A DNA stretch of 64,000 nt from Paramylibacter ulvae (GTDB lineage: Bacteria > Pseudomonadota > Alphaproteobacteria > Rhodobacterales > Rhodobacteraceae). The notes below the pieces were generated by a model. That model saw nothing but the letters and a program-made list of their open reading frames with translations, ran no database searches and was not told the DNA's origin. Both the position numbers and the translations under genes were made by a program. Shown here piece by piece: positions 10,434 to 18,597 of this stretch. Position 1 is the stretch's first letter, and every line of letters starts with the position of its first letter. The DNA is taken from NCBI RefSeq assembly GCF_014652655.1, contig NZ_BMZF01000005.1, positions 124,001-188,000 of the forward strand, in the 5' to 3' direction.

Positions 10434-10735
10434 TTGGGATGCATACACATTATCAATCATCAACAAACGGATCACTGGTTTTGGGGAAACTGCCCAAGAC
10501 CAACAAGGGAAACCTTGTTTTGATGCGGGGGAAACCCTGTCCTGCCATATCATAACGGTGGCGCCGCCAAATCAACATTCACTTTGCGTGACTTAACCCC
10601 TCGCAAACCCCAAGTAACCCCGTTGCAAGACGGGGTGACAGGGTGGTTTGTGGGGCGGTTTTGCTGTGCAATTGTGTGATGGGTGTCACGCTTATCTATC
10701 TTGACAGTTTGCCGCCCCTCCACCAAACCTTGCGC

Positions 10736-12184
10736 ATGTTGGATTTTCGCCCTGCGGGTTATGTAATTGGGATGCTTGTCGTGGCGCTGGGCGCGGCGAT
10801 GTTGCTCCCTATGATCGTGGATATCGTCACACAAAGCGGCCATGCAGGCGCATTTGCCGTTAGCGCATTTATTACCTGTATTTCGGGGGCGGTCATCGCG
10901 CTGGCCTGTGCCAATGCTGCCGAGGGCGGGTTAACCATTCAACAGACGTTTTTTCTGACCACGGGCGTGTGGTTGGTGTTGCCATTTTTTGGGTCGCTAC
11001 CGTTTATTTTTGGCGCAACAGAGGCGCGATTTGTCGATGCGTTTTTTGAGGCAATGTCAGGGCTTACCACCACGGGTGGCACGGTGTTCACTGGGCTTGA
11101 TACCATGCCCAAAGGATTGTTGTTTTGGCGTGGGCTGATGCAATGGTTTGGGGGCATTGGCGTGGTTGTGATGGCCATGGTGTTTTTGCCCATGTTGCGT
11201 GTTGGTGGTATGCAGATTTTCCGCACCGAAGGCTTTGACACATTTGGTAAAATTCTGCCACGTGCTGCGGAAATTGCGCGCAATATTTCATCGATTTATA
11301 TCACGCTGACGCTGACCTGTATGGTGGCCTATGCCATGGCGGGGCAATCGTTTTTTGATGCGATGGTCCATGCCATGACCACCATCGCCACAGGTGGTTT
11401 TGCCAATTATGACGCAAGTTTTATCAACCTTGGCGCCGCCACCGAATATATTGCCGCCACATTCATGATTTTGGCCGCGCTGCCATTTGTGCGGTATGTG
11501 CAATTCATGGGCGGGTCGGTGACACCCCTGTTCAAAGACAGCCAAATACGTGCATTTGCAATGACCCTTCTGGTTGTGGTTGTTATGCTGACGCTGTGGC
11601 GGTTTACCTTTGTGACGCAATCGGGCGAATTTGCATTTCGCAAGGCATTGTTTAATGGCGTGTCGATCCTAACAGGTACGGGCTATGCCAGTGATGATTA
11701 TATGCTGTGGGGCGGGTTTCCGATTACGATATTTTTCCTGATCGGGTTGATCGGGGGCTGTGCCGGATCAACCACTTGTTCGATCAAGATTTTCCGCTTT
11801 CAACTGTTGTTCGCATCTATTCGTGCCCAAATTCAACGCATTCACAACCCAAGTGGCATTTTTCAGCCCAGATATGAACGCAGACCCGTATCCGAAGATG
11901 TTATTTCTTCTGTGATGGCGTTTTTTATGCTATTTATGGTGTCATTAGCCGTTTTGTCCATCGCATTGGGCATGACGGGGCTTGATGCCGTAACCTCAAT
12001 TTCCGGGGCTGCTGCGGCGCTGGCGAATATTGGCCCAGGATTAGGGGCCGAAATAGGACCATCCGGCAATTTCGCCGGTCTGAACGATGGCGCTAAATGG
12101 TTGCTCTCGGCAGGAATGTTGGTCGGACGATTGGAACTAATGGCGGTGTACGTGATGTTTACCGCCACATTTTGGAAAGGTTAA
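10736..12184 (+). CDS. trkH: Potassium uptake protein TrkH
   Basis: TrkH is the membrane channel subunit of the Trk potassium uptake system, gated by the cytosolic TrkA. The 482-residue sequence begins MLDFRPAGYVIG, the usual TrkH start, so the ATG at 10736 is preferred over the in-frame start at 10643. The four pore-loop regions are visible: SGLTTTGGTV, TTIATGGF, SILTGTGYAS, and ANIGPGLG. Glycine-rich filters occupy equivalent places. No trkA gene is nearby. The next gene starts 2 bases after the stop. Confidence 0.93.
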   Translation: MLDFRPAGYVIGMLVVALGAAMLLPMIVDIVTQSGHAGAFAVSAFITCISGAVIALACANAAEGGLTIQQTFFLTTGVWLVLPFFGSLPFIFGATEARFVDAFFEAMSGLTTTGGTVFTGLDTMPKGLLFWRGLMQWFGGIGVVVMAMVFLPMLRVGGMQIFRTEGFDTFGKILPRAAEIARNISSIYITLTLTCMVAYAMAGQSFFDAMVHAMTTIATGGFANYDASFINLGAATEYIAATFMILAALPFVRYVQFMGGSVTPLFKDSQIRAFAMTLLVVVVMLTLWRFTFVTQSGEFAFRKALFNGVSILTGTGYASDDYMLWGGFPITIFFLIGLIGGCAGSTTCSIKIFRFQLLFASIRAQIQRIHNPSGIFQPRYERRPVSEDVISSVMAFFMLFMVSLAVLSIALGMTGLDAVTSISGAAAALANIGPGLGAEIGPSGNFAGLNDGAKWLLSAGMLVGRLELMAVYVMFTATFWKG

Positions 12185-12186
12185 CC

Positions 12187-13611
12187 ATGGTAAAGGGTGA
12201 TTTGGACCCCACCAATTGGGACGAATTTCGCACAACTGCGCATCGCATGTTGGACGCGAGCATTACAAAAATGGAAAATGCGGATCAAGGGCGGGTGTGG
12301 ACACCATTGCCCCAAGATTTGCGTGATCAGTTTAACCGCGATTTACCACGAACGGGCAGTGACCCCGAACAGGTGATGAACGATATCATGCCCTACGGGG
12401 CGGGTAATACGCATCCACGTTTCTTGGGCTGGGTGCATGGTGCGGGTGCGCCAAGCGGTGTTTTGGCCGATATTATTGGCGCTGCGATGAATGTGAATGC
12501 CGGCGGGCGCGATCATATCGCACCCGTTGTGGAACGACAGGTCGTGCGTTGGTGTGCGGATATCATGGGCTTTGGTGATGATGCATCGGGGTTGGTTGTG
12601 TCCGGTACATCACTGGCAACGATTATCGCGCTCAAGGTTGCGCGTGACAAGGCACTGCCAACGGTGCGCGGTGGTGGCATCGCGGATGCGCGCCTTGTGG
12701 GATATACATCAAAACAAACCCATACTTGTGTGAAACGCGCGTTCGATATGTTGGGTCTTGGCAGCGATGCGTTGCGCATGGTTCCCTGCAACGACGCGTT
12801 TGAAATGGATTTGGATGCTTTGAACGCGCTGATCGCGGCGGATCGGGCCGATGGGTTACAACCGTTTTGTGTGATTGGCACGGCGGGTGCGGTGAATATG
12901 GGCGCGATTGATGATCTGGATGGCATCGCCGATATCGCCAAACGCGAAAACCTTTGGTTCCATGTTGATGGCGCATTTGGTGCCACCGCACGGGTGGGCC
13001 AATTGGCGCGCGATCAATTGGCAGGGGTTTCACGCGCCGATTCACTGGCCTTTGATTTTCACAAATGGCTGCAAACCAATTATGAATCTGGGATTGTTCT
13101 GATCAAGGATGAATCCGCCCATCGTCATTCATTTTCCGATCGTCCTGAATATCTGCGCGGCACAGAACGTGGTCTTGCCGGTGGTGCATTTTGGGCAGTT
13201 GATTATGGCCCCGAGTTAAGCCGCGGTTTTCGCGCGCTCAAAGTTTGGGCGCATTTGGTGGAACATGGCATCGATAAACTGGGCGCGAGCATTGATCGCA
13301 ACATTGAAACCGCACGGTATTTACAAGCGCGGGTGGAACGCGAACCCAAATTGGAAATGCTCGCACCCGTGCCGTTGAATATTAACTGTTTTCGCTTTGT
13401 CACCAATGATGTGAACATGGACGCGATCAACGAGGAAATCGTGATTCAGCTCCAAGAAAGCGGTATCGCGGTGCCATCAACCACGCAACTGAACGGGCAA
13501 TTGGCCATTCGTGTGAATATCACCAACCATCGTACGCAAAATTCTGATATGGATTTGTTGGTGGATGAAATTCTACGCTTGGGCGAAATGTTGAGCGTGG
13601 CTGCGGCATAA
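12187..13611 (+). CDS. PLP-dependent group II decarboxylase (aromatic-L-amino-acid decarboxylase family)
   Basis: This 474-residue enzyme belongs to the group II pyridoxal-dependent decarboxylases that act on aromatic amino acids or glutamate. The N-terminal dimerisation region contains THPRFLGWVHG, and the core shows NVNAGGRDHIAPVVERQV. The PLP-binding region has HVDGAFGA and the catalytic lysine in DFHKWLQTNYESG. The exact substrate cannot be read. The ATG at 12187 lies 2 bases after the trkH stop, so it is cotranscribed with trkH; the two activities have no obvious link. Confidence 0.85.
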   Translation: MVKGDLDPTNWDEFRTTAHRMLDASITKMENADQGRVWTPLPQDLRDQFNRDLPRTGSDPEQVMNDIMPYGAGNTHPRFLGWVHGAGAPSGVLADIIGAAMNVNAGGRDHIAPVVERQVVRWCADIMGFGDDASGLVVSGTSLATIIALKVARDKALPTVRGGGIADARLVGYTSKQTHTCVKRAFDMLGLGSDALRMVPCNDAFEMDLDALNALIAADRADGLQPFCVIGTAGAVNMGAIDDLDGIADIAKRENLWFHVDGAFGATARVGQLARDQLAGVSRADSLAFDFHKWLQTNYESGIVLIKDESAHRHSFSDRPEYLRGTERGLAGGAFWAVDYGPELSRGFRALKVWAHLVEHGIDKLGASIDRNIETARYLQARVEREPKLEMLAPVPLNINCFRFVTNDVNMDAINEEIVIQLQESGIAVPSTTQLNGQLAIRVNITNHRTQNSDMDLLVDEILRLGEMLSVAAA

Positions 13612-13672
13612 CGCAATCCAACTTGTGCGCTCTTCGCTTTGCTTTTAGCCTGTCCACAAACGGGAGGCGAAC

Positions 13673-15325
13673 ATGAGCAAAGAATACAAGGCTGACGTGA
13701 TCATCATTGGCGCAGGGCTCGCAGGCATGGTTGCCGCGACCGAGGCCATTGCGCGCGGGCGTTCGGTGCTGTTGTTGGATCAAGAAGGCCAGCAATCGTT
13801 GGGTGGTCAGGCATTTTGGTCGCTGGGTGGGCTGTTCATGGTCGATACCCCCGAACAACGCCGCATGGGCATTCGCGATTCAGTCGCGCTCGCCGCACAG
13901 GATTGGGCAGGTTCTGCACAGTTTGACCGCACAGAGGATGCAAACCCACGCCTTGTTGCGGATGCTTATCTGGATTTTGCCAGTGGTGAAATGCGCAGCT
14001 GGCTGCATAAAATCGGTATGCGCTGGTTTCCCGTTGTCGGCTGGGCGGAACGCGGGGGTGGCATGGCGCATGGGCACGGGAATTCTGTGCCACGCTTCCA
14101 TTTGACATGGGGCACAGGCCCAGGTGTTCTTGCCCCATTTGAATCAATGCTCAAAGCGGCAAAAGACGCAGGAAAACTGCGCTTTGCATTTCGCCACCGC
14201 GTAACCGCGCTGGAGGTTCACCATGGCGTCGCCAGCTCCATCGCGGGTGAAATACTGGAACCCACGGATGCACCACGCGGCCAAAGCACATCGCGCACCG
14301 TTGTTGGCGATTTTCGCGCATTTGGCGAAAGCATCATCGTAACATCTGGCGGGATCGGTGGTGATTTCACCAAGGTGCGCCATGTCTGGCCCACAGATCG
14401 TTTGGGTGCAGCGCCCAAAAACATGATTGCAGGTGTACCCGATTACGTGGACGGCCAAATGCAAGAAATCGCACAGGGTGCAGGGGCAGGGATCATCAAT
14501 GCCGATCGGATGTGGCATTATACCGAAGGTGTGCAAAACTGGGATCCCATCTGGCCCAATCACGGCATTCGGATTTTACCCGGGCCCAGCTCGATGTGGT
14601 TCGATGCGCTTGGCAATCGGATGGAGGCTCCATATCTCCCTGGCTTTGACACGCTTGGCACATTGCGCCGTATCCTTTCTACGGGGCATGAACATAGCTG
14701 GTTTATCCTCACTCAAAAAATCATCGAAAAAGAATTCGCGCTGTCAGGATCAGAACAAAACCCCGATTTCACCTCTGGCAAATGGGGACAGGTGTTGAAA
14801 TCACGCCTTGGCAAAGGTGCGACTGGCCCCGTGGAAGCGTTTAAAAAACACGGTGCCGATTTTGTGGTGGCCGATGATCTGGAAACGCTGATCAAAGGGA
14901 TGAATAAAATCACGCCCGATATACCGCTGGCATTTGATCACATCCAATCCCAAATCGCGGCGCGTGATCGTGAAATCGACAATGAATTTAGCAAAGACGC
15001 CCAAGTCACCGCAATACGTGGTGCGCGCAATTACCGTGGCGATAAACTGATCCGCACCGCAAAACCCCATCGTATTTTGGATTCATCAGCGGGGCCATTG
15101 ATCGCGGTGCGTCTCAATATCCTCACACGTAAATCGCTAGGGGGGATCCATACCAATCTTGATGGGAAAGTGATCGGCCAAGACGGCGAAATTATCCAAG
15201 GGCTGTTTGCGGCGGGTGAGGTCGCAGGATTTGGCGGCGGTGGTTATCACGGCTATAACGCACTGGAAGGTACATTTTTAGGTGGCTGCCTGTTCAGCGG
15301 TCGCCAAGCGGGGCGCTGCGCGTAA
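13673..15325 (+). CDS. FAD-binding dehydrogenase (KstD/fumarate reductase flavoprotein superfamily)
   Basis: This 550-residue flavoprotein starts with an FAD dinucleotide-binding fold (DVIIIGAGLAGMVAATEA) and a SLGGQAFWSLGG segment typical of FAD-binding dehydrogenases annotated near 3-ketosteroid dehydrogenase and fumarate reductase. The C-terminal FAD-binding part reads GGIHTNLDGKVI ... GLFAAGEVAGFGGGGYHG. It lacks a Tat or Sec signal, so it is cytoplasmic. The substrate is unknown. The ATG at 13673 follows GGGAGGCGA. It lies 61 bases after the decarboxylase gene and may share its transcript. Confidence 0.85.
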   Translation: MSKEYKADVIIIGAGLAGMVAATEAIARGRSVLLLDQEGQQSLGGQAFWSLGGLFMVDTPEQRRMGIRDSVALAAQDWAGSAQFDRTEDANPRLVADAYLDFASGEMRSWLHKIGMRWFPVVGWAERGGGMAHGHGNSVPRFHLTWGTGPGVLAPFESMLKAAKDAGKLRFAFRHRVTALEVHHGVASSIAGEILEPTDAPRGQSTSRTVVGDFRAFGESIIVTSGGIGGDFTKVRHVWPTDRLGAAPKNMIAGVPDYVDGQMQEIAQGAGAGIINADRMWHYTEGVQNWDPIWPNHGIRILPGPSSMWFDALGNRMEAPYLPGFDTLGTLRRILSTGHEHSWFILTQKIIEKEFALSGSEQNPDFTSGKWGQVLKSRLGKGATGPVEAFKKHGADFVVADDLETLIKGMNKITPDIPLAFDHIQSQIAARDREIDNEFSKDAQVTAIRGARNYRGDKLIRTAKPHRILDSSAGPLIAVRLNILTRKSLGGIHTNLDGKVIGQDGEIIQGLFAAGEVAGFGGGGYHGYNALEGTFLGGCLFSGRQAGRCA

Positions 15326-15673
15326 TCAAACGGAAACTGCCGCGCAGTTCGCGATATTGATCAAAGGGGCTGCCGCCCCTTGCTGTGACGTCATGCAAGG
15401 CATGTCATCACATCTACCCCGCGGATATTTTAACAAAATGGAAAGAAATTTGATTCAAATTTGAACTGCGGGACAGGCAGGGATGCCGATGGCCGTCAAA
15501 ATGGAGGTCGTCTTGCAACTTGCAAGGCGGCTTTTCCAAATGTTCAAAATATCCTCGCCGAAGGCATAAACTCTTTCGCAAGCGATCGGCGAATAAATTG
15601 ATCCGATTGAATTGACCAAACTCGCACCTTTCCCTAAGTAGGGTTGAACTGTCTATCACAAGGGTTTTGTCAA
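15326..15673. other. Intergenic stretch before glyQ with hairpins
   Basis: This 348-base gap contains a hairpin AGGGGC-TGCC-GCCCCT at about 15365–15382 close to the end of the dehydrogenase gene, an inverted repeat TTCAAATTTGAA near 15453–15464, and a terminator-like hairpin at 15509–15535. No open frame with a ribosome binding site is convincing. It may hold a promoter and leader RNA for glyQ or a small RNA. Confidence 0.5.
15509..15536 (+). terminator. Terminator-like hairpin in the glyQ leader region
   Basis: CGTCTTGCA pairs with TGCAAGGCG (nine pairs, one T·G) around a 3-base loop and is followed by GCTTTT. It lies about 140 bases before glyQ. It could end a short leader or small RNA starting in the preceding 150 bases, or act as an attenuator. 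Confidence 0.45.
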
Positions 15674-16606
15674 ATGGCTGTCGCTAAACCGCGCTCTTTC
15701 CAAGAAATTATTTTGCGCCTTCAAGATTATTGGGCCAAGCATGGTTGTGCGATCATGCAGCCCTATGACATGGAAGTGGGGGCGGGTACGTTTCACCCTG
15801 CAACAACGCTGCGCGCACTTGGCAATAAATCTTGGGCCGCGGCCTATGTGCAACCATCGCGTCGCCCAACCGATGGGCGCTACGGTGAAAACCCGAACCG
15901 ATTGCAACATTACTACCAATACCAAGTCATCATCAAACCAAGCCCGCCAGATTTGCAAGAATTATACCTTGGCTCGCTTGCTGCCATTGGCGTTGATATG
16001 GAAATGCATGACATCCGTTTTGTTGAGGATGATTGGGAAAGCCCGACGCTTGGCGCTTGGGGGCTTGGCTGGGAGGTGTGGTGCGATGGTATGGAAGTGT
16101 CACAGTTCACCTATTTCCAACAGGTTGGTGGGCATGATTGTACACCTGTGTCGGGCGAGCTGACCTATGGTCTGGAACGTTTGGCGATGTATGTTTTGGG
16201 TGTTGATCACGTGATGGACATGCCGTTCAATGATCCCGATGCCACGATCCCGCTGAAATACCGCGATGTGTTTGAACAAACCGAACAGGAATATTCGCGC
16301 TGGAATTTCGACATTGCCGATACGGATACTTTGTTGCAACATTTCAAAGACGCAGAGGCCGAATGCAGCCGCATTTTGGATGCACCCCATGTGGACCCCA
16401 AAACAGGCAAATTCATCATCATGGCGCATCCGGCATATGATCAATGCATCAAGGCATCGCATGTGTTCAATCTGCTTGATGCACGCGGTGTGATTTCGGT
16501 GACTGAACGCCAAGCCTATATCGGGCGGGTGCGCGCATTGGCCAAGATGTGCGCAGATGCATTTGTGCAAACCGAAGCAGGCGGGGCGGCGGCCGCTGTT
16601 TCCTAG
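15674..16606 (+). CDS. glyQ: Glycyl-tRNA synthetase alpha subunit
   Basis: GlyQ is the catalytic alpha subunit of the bacterial heterotetrameric glycyl-tRNA synthetase. The 310-residue sequence begins [17 protein letters not shown] and contains [40 protein letters not shown], and QQVGGHDC, all family hallmarks. The ATG at 15674 is preferred to a longer frame starting at 15644 because it gives the standard N terminus with AAGGG upstream. Two other genes separate it from glyS. Confidence 0.97.
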   Translation: MAVAKPRSFQEIILRLQDYWAKHGCAIMQPYDMEVGAGTFHPATTLRALGNKSWAAAYVQPSRRPTDGRYGENPNRLQHYYQYQVIIKPSPPDLQELYLGSLAAIGVDMEMHDIRFVEDDWESPTLGAWGLGWEVWCDGMEVSQFTYFQQVGGHDCTPVSGELTYGLERLAMYVLGVDHVMDMPFNDPDATIPLKYRDVFEQTEQEYSRWNFDIADTDTLLQHFKDAEAECSRILDAPHVDPKTGKFIIMAHPAYDQCIKASHVFNLLDARGVISVTERQAYIGRVRALAKMCADAFVQTEAGGAAAAVS

Positions 16607-16621
16607 CTGCGGAGTTTTGGT

Positions 16622-17671
16622 GTGACCAAACCAACAAGCGACGATAACAACCCAAAGAAACCAGAAGAATTGGTAGCGCAGCTTCGTGCGCAAATTGTGC
16701 AAATGCGCGAGACAATGGATAAACAGCGCAGCACGTTGGACAAGCAACGCGATACATTGGCTAAGCAGCGCAAAAATTTGGAAGACCTGCGCATACAAAT
16801 CAAAACACAGGCTGATAAAAAACCCACGGCGAGCGAAAAAGACATCGCCAATTTGCGTAAAAAATTAGAAAGCGCAGAGACCAAGCTCGCCACAGAATCC
16901 GAAAAATTAGCCAAATTGCGCAAATCATACGATGGCGCCATGGCCAAGCAAAAAGAATTGCGCGATCAAAGTGCAGCGCGTCTTGATGCGGTTGCTCAGC
17001 AGCGCGAAAAAAATGCACATCTGCGCGAATTATCGGCGCATCAATTGCAATCAACGGAACGCAAATCCACATCACATGGTATGCTCAAGGGTATGGCGAT
17101 GTTGCTTGCCCCTGAAGATATCGTTTTTGATTGTGGGGCAAATATCGGCGATGTCACAGCGATTTTTGAACCAACTGGCGCACAAATCACGGCCTTTGAG
17201 CCTGATGAAAATTGCGTTGAGAAAATGAAATCCCGATTTGACGATGCGCCCAATATCACATTGATCCAAGCGGGGGTTGGCATTTCCCAAACGCGTGCGA
17301 AACTTTATCACAGTAGTGATTATGCCGATAGCGAAGCACGCAGCCAGGCAAACACATTGATCCATGGTAATGCGCGCGTGGATTATGACGAAACCCATGC
17401 GAGCGATGTGAAAATCGTTAACCTGATTGAAATCATCGAACAAACAATTGCAAAACATGGCGAAATTGCCGTGTTAAAAATGGATATCGAAGGCGCGGAA
17501 CTGGACATCATGGAAATGATGTTCGAAAAATCCCTGTTTGATCATATCCGTTGCAGCGTTATTGAAACCCACGAACACATATTCACAGATTTGGCCGATC
17601 GTTACACTGCCATTCGTACCGCGATCAGCGCGAAATACCCGCCAAACAAAGTGTTTATGGATTGGATATAG
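16622..17671 (+). CDS. FkbM-family methyltransferase with N-terminal coiled coil
   Basis: The protein has 349 residues. Residues ~15–145 are a long charged coiled coil with repeated units (LDKQRDTLAKQRKNLEDLR). Residues ~165–345 are a class I methyltransferase of the FkbM type with a SAM-binding DCGANIGDVTAIF motif, FEPDEN at the end of strand 2, and the KMDIEGAE motif typical of FkbM. FkbM enzymes often methylate sugars or other small molecules; the target here is unknown. It starts with GTG 15 bases after glyQ and is cotranscribed with the synthetase cluster, an unusual place for such a gene. Confidence 0.82.
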   Translation: MTKPTSDDNNPKKPEELVAQLRAQIVQMRETMDKQRSTLDKQRDTLAKQRKNLEDLRIQIKTQADKKPTASEKDIANLRKKLESAETKLATESEKLAKLRKSYDGAMAKQKELRDQSAARLDAVAQQREKNAHLRELSAHQLQSTERKSTSHGMLKGMAMLLAPEDIVFDCGANIGDVTAIFEPTGAQITAFEPDENCVEKMKSRFDDAPNITLIQAGVGISQTRAKLYHSSDYADSEARSQANTLIHGNARVDYDETHASDVKIVNLIEIIEQTIAKHGEIAVLKMDIEGAELDIMEMMFEKSLFDHIRCSVIETHEHIFTDLADRYTAIRTAISAKYPPNKVFMDWI

Positions 17672-17746
17672 AGACAAGTTAATGGAACGCCCTTGTACGC
17701 CTTTGGCAAGTCAAGTAATTGCCATTTCCAAGAACAGGAGAGTACC

Positions 17747-18595
17747 ATGCGTGGAACCGTGTTAATTGGTGGAATTTTGGCTGTTGCGGGCGCAATGGGC
17801 GCTGGGCTTTGGTATTCGCAAAACTATGCCTATTACAAAACGGTGGATGGCGTTACATCCGTCACCGCATATGGCGATGCATTCCCTGTCAGCGATTATC
17901 GCGGTATTGATGCAGATACATCGCCATTAAAAATGCGTGCCTGTTTCACGGTCGATTGGGATTATTTTCCAACGGATGAATTCAAGGATGTGGTCACACC
18001 ATTAAAACCACCGCGCTGGTTTGATTGTTTCAATGCAAAACAAATCGCAGATGACATTGCCAATGATAATGCGACGACGATCCTGTCGGATGAAAACGTG
18101 CCATTTGGGTTTAACACCTATATCGCGCAATACCCCGATGGGCGCGCCTATATGTGGCGCCAGATTAATGAATGTGGTCATGCGGTGTTTGATGGTGCGG
18201 ATTTGCCTGATGGCTGTCCCAACCCGAACGCGGCCAAACCCATTCCCACAACACCCAGTGATGTGAATATCGCGCTGTCCCCGATTGGTGGCACACCCGA
18301 AGATATCGCCATATCCGACGCAATGGGCGTTGCGGCGGGTGATGATTTTTGGGCCTGTTTCAAAGTTGATATGAGCTTTGCGTTCCTCAGCGAAACATAC
18401 CAAATCGTGGAAGAGGTTGCACCAACCCCAACTGATCTGTCGTGTTTTAACGCAGAAACGGTTGCGAATGATGTGCATTCGGGCGTTGCCCTTGCGGTAA
18501 TGGGACAAAAAAACATAACAACGGGCGTTGATCGTCTGGTTGCAATTTACGAAGATGGACGTGCCTATTCTTGGCACCAGAAAGCGGCAGAATAA
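17747..18595 (+). CDS. DUF6446-type membrane-anchored protein with internal duplication
   Basis: This 282-residue protein starts with one hydrophobic anchor (RGTVLIGGILAVAGAMGAG) followed by a periplasmic domain of unknown function. It resembles the single-domain protein commonly found between glyQ and glyS in Rhodobacterales (I recall it as DUF6446). Here the domain occurs twice: RACFTVDWDY...WFDCFNAKQIADDI...DGRAYMWRQ in the first half and WACFKVDMSF...LSCFNAETVANDV...DGRAYSWHQ in the second. The paired Cys residues are kept in both. The ATG at 17747 follows AGGAGAG. It ends 2 bases before glyS. Confidence 0.7.
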   Translation: MRGTVLIGGILAVAGAMGAGLWYSQNYAYYKTVDGVTSVTAYGDAFPVSDYRGIDADTSPLKMRACFTVDWDYFPTDEFKDVVTPLKPPRWFDCFNAKQIADDIANDNATTILSDENVPFGFNTYIAQYPDGRAYMWRQINECGHAVFDGADLPDGCPNPNAAKPIPTTPSDVNIALSPIGGTPEDIAISDAMGVAAGDDFWACFKVDMSFAFLSETYQIVEEVAPTPTDLSCFNAETVANDVHSGVALAVMGQKNITTGVDRLVAIYEDGRAYSWHQKAAE

Positions 18596-18597
18596 AC

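Larger units (their letters stand above)
10248..10735. other. Intergenic stretch folE–trkH
   Basis: This 488-base stretch holds the weak folE terminator, the possible GNAT remnant, and a G/C hairpin ACCCCG...CGGGGT at about 10617–10637. I see no convincing intact gene. The open frame 10276–10596 has no ribosome binding site or recognisable motif. A TTGACA hexamer at 10701–10706 could be a -35 element for trkH, but no clear -10 box follows at the right distance. Confidence 0.5.

Noticed and set aside
10276-10596. 106-codon open frame on the plus strand
   Set aside because: No ribosome binding site, no motif, and odd composition; the same interval reads better as decayed sequence on the minus strand.
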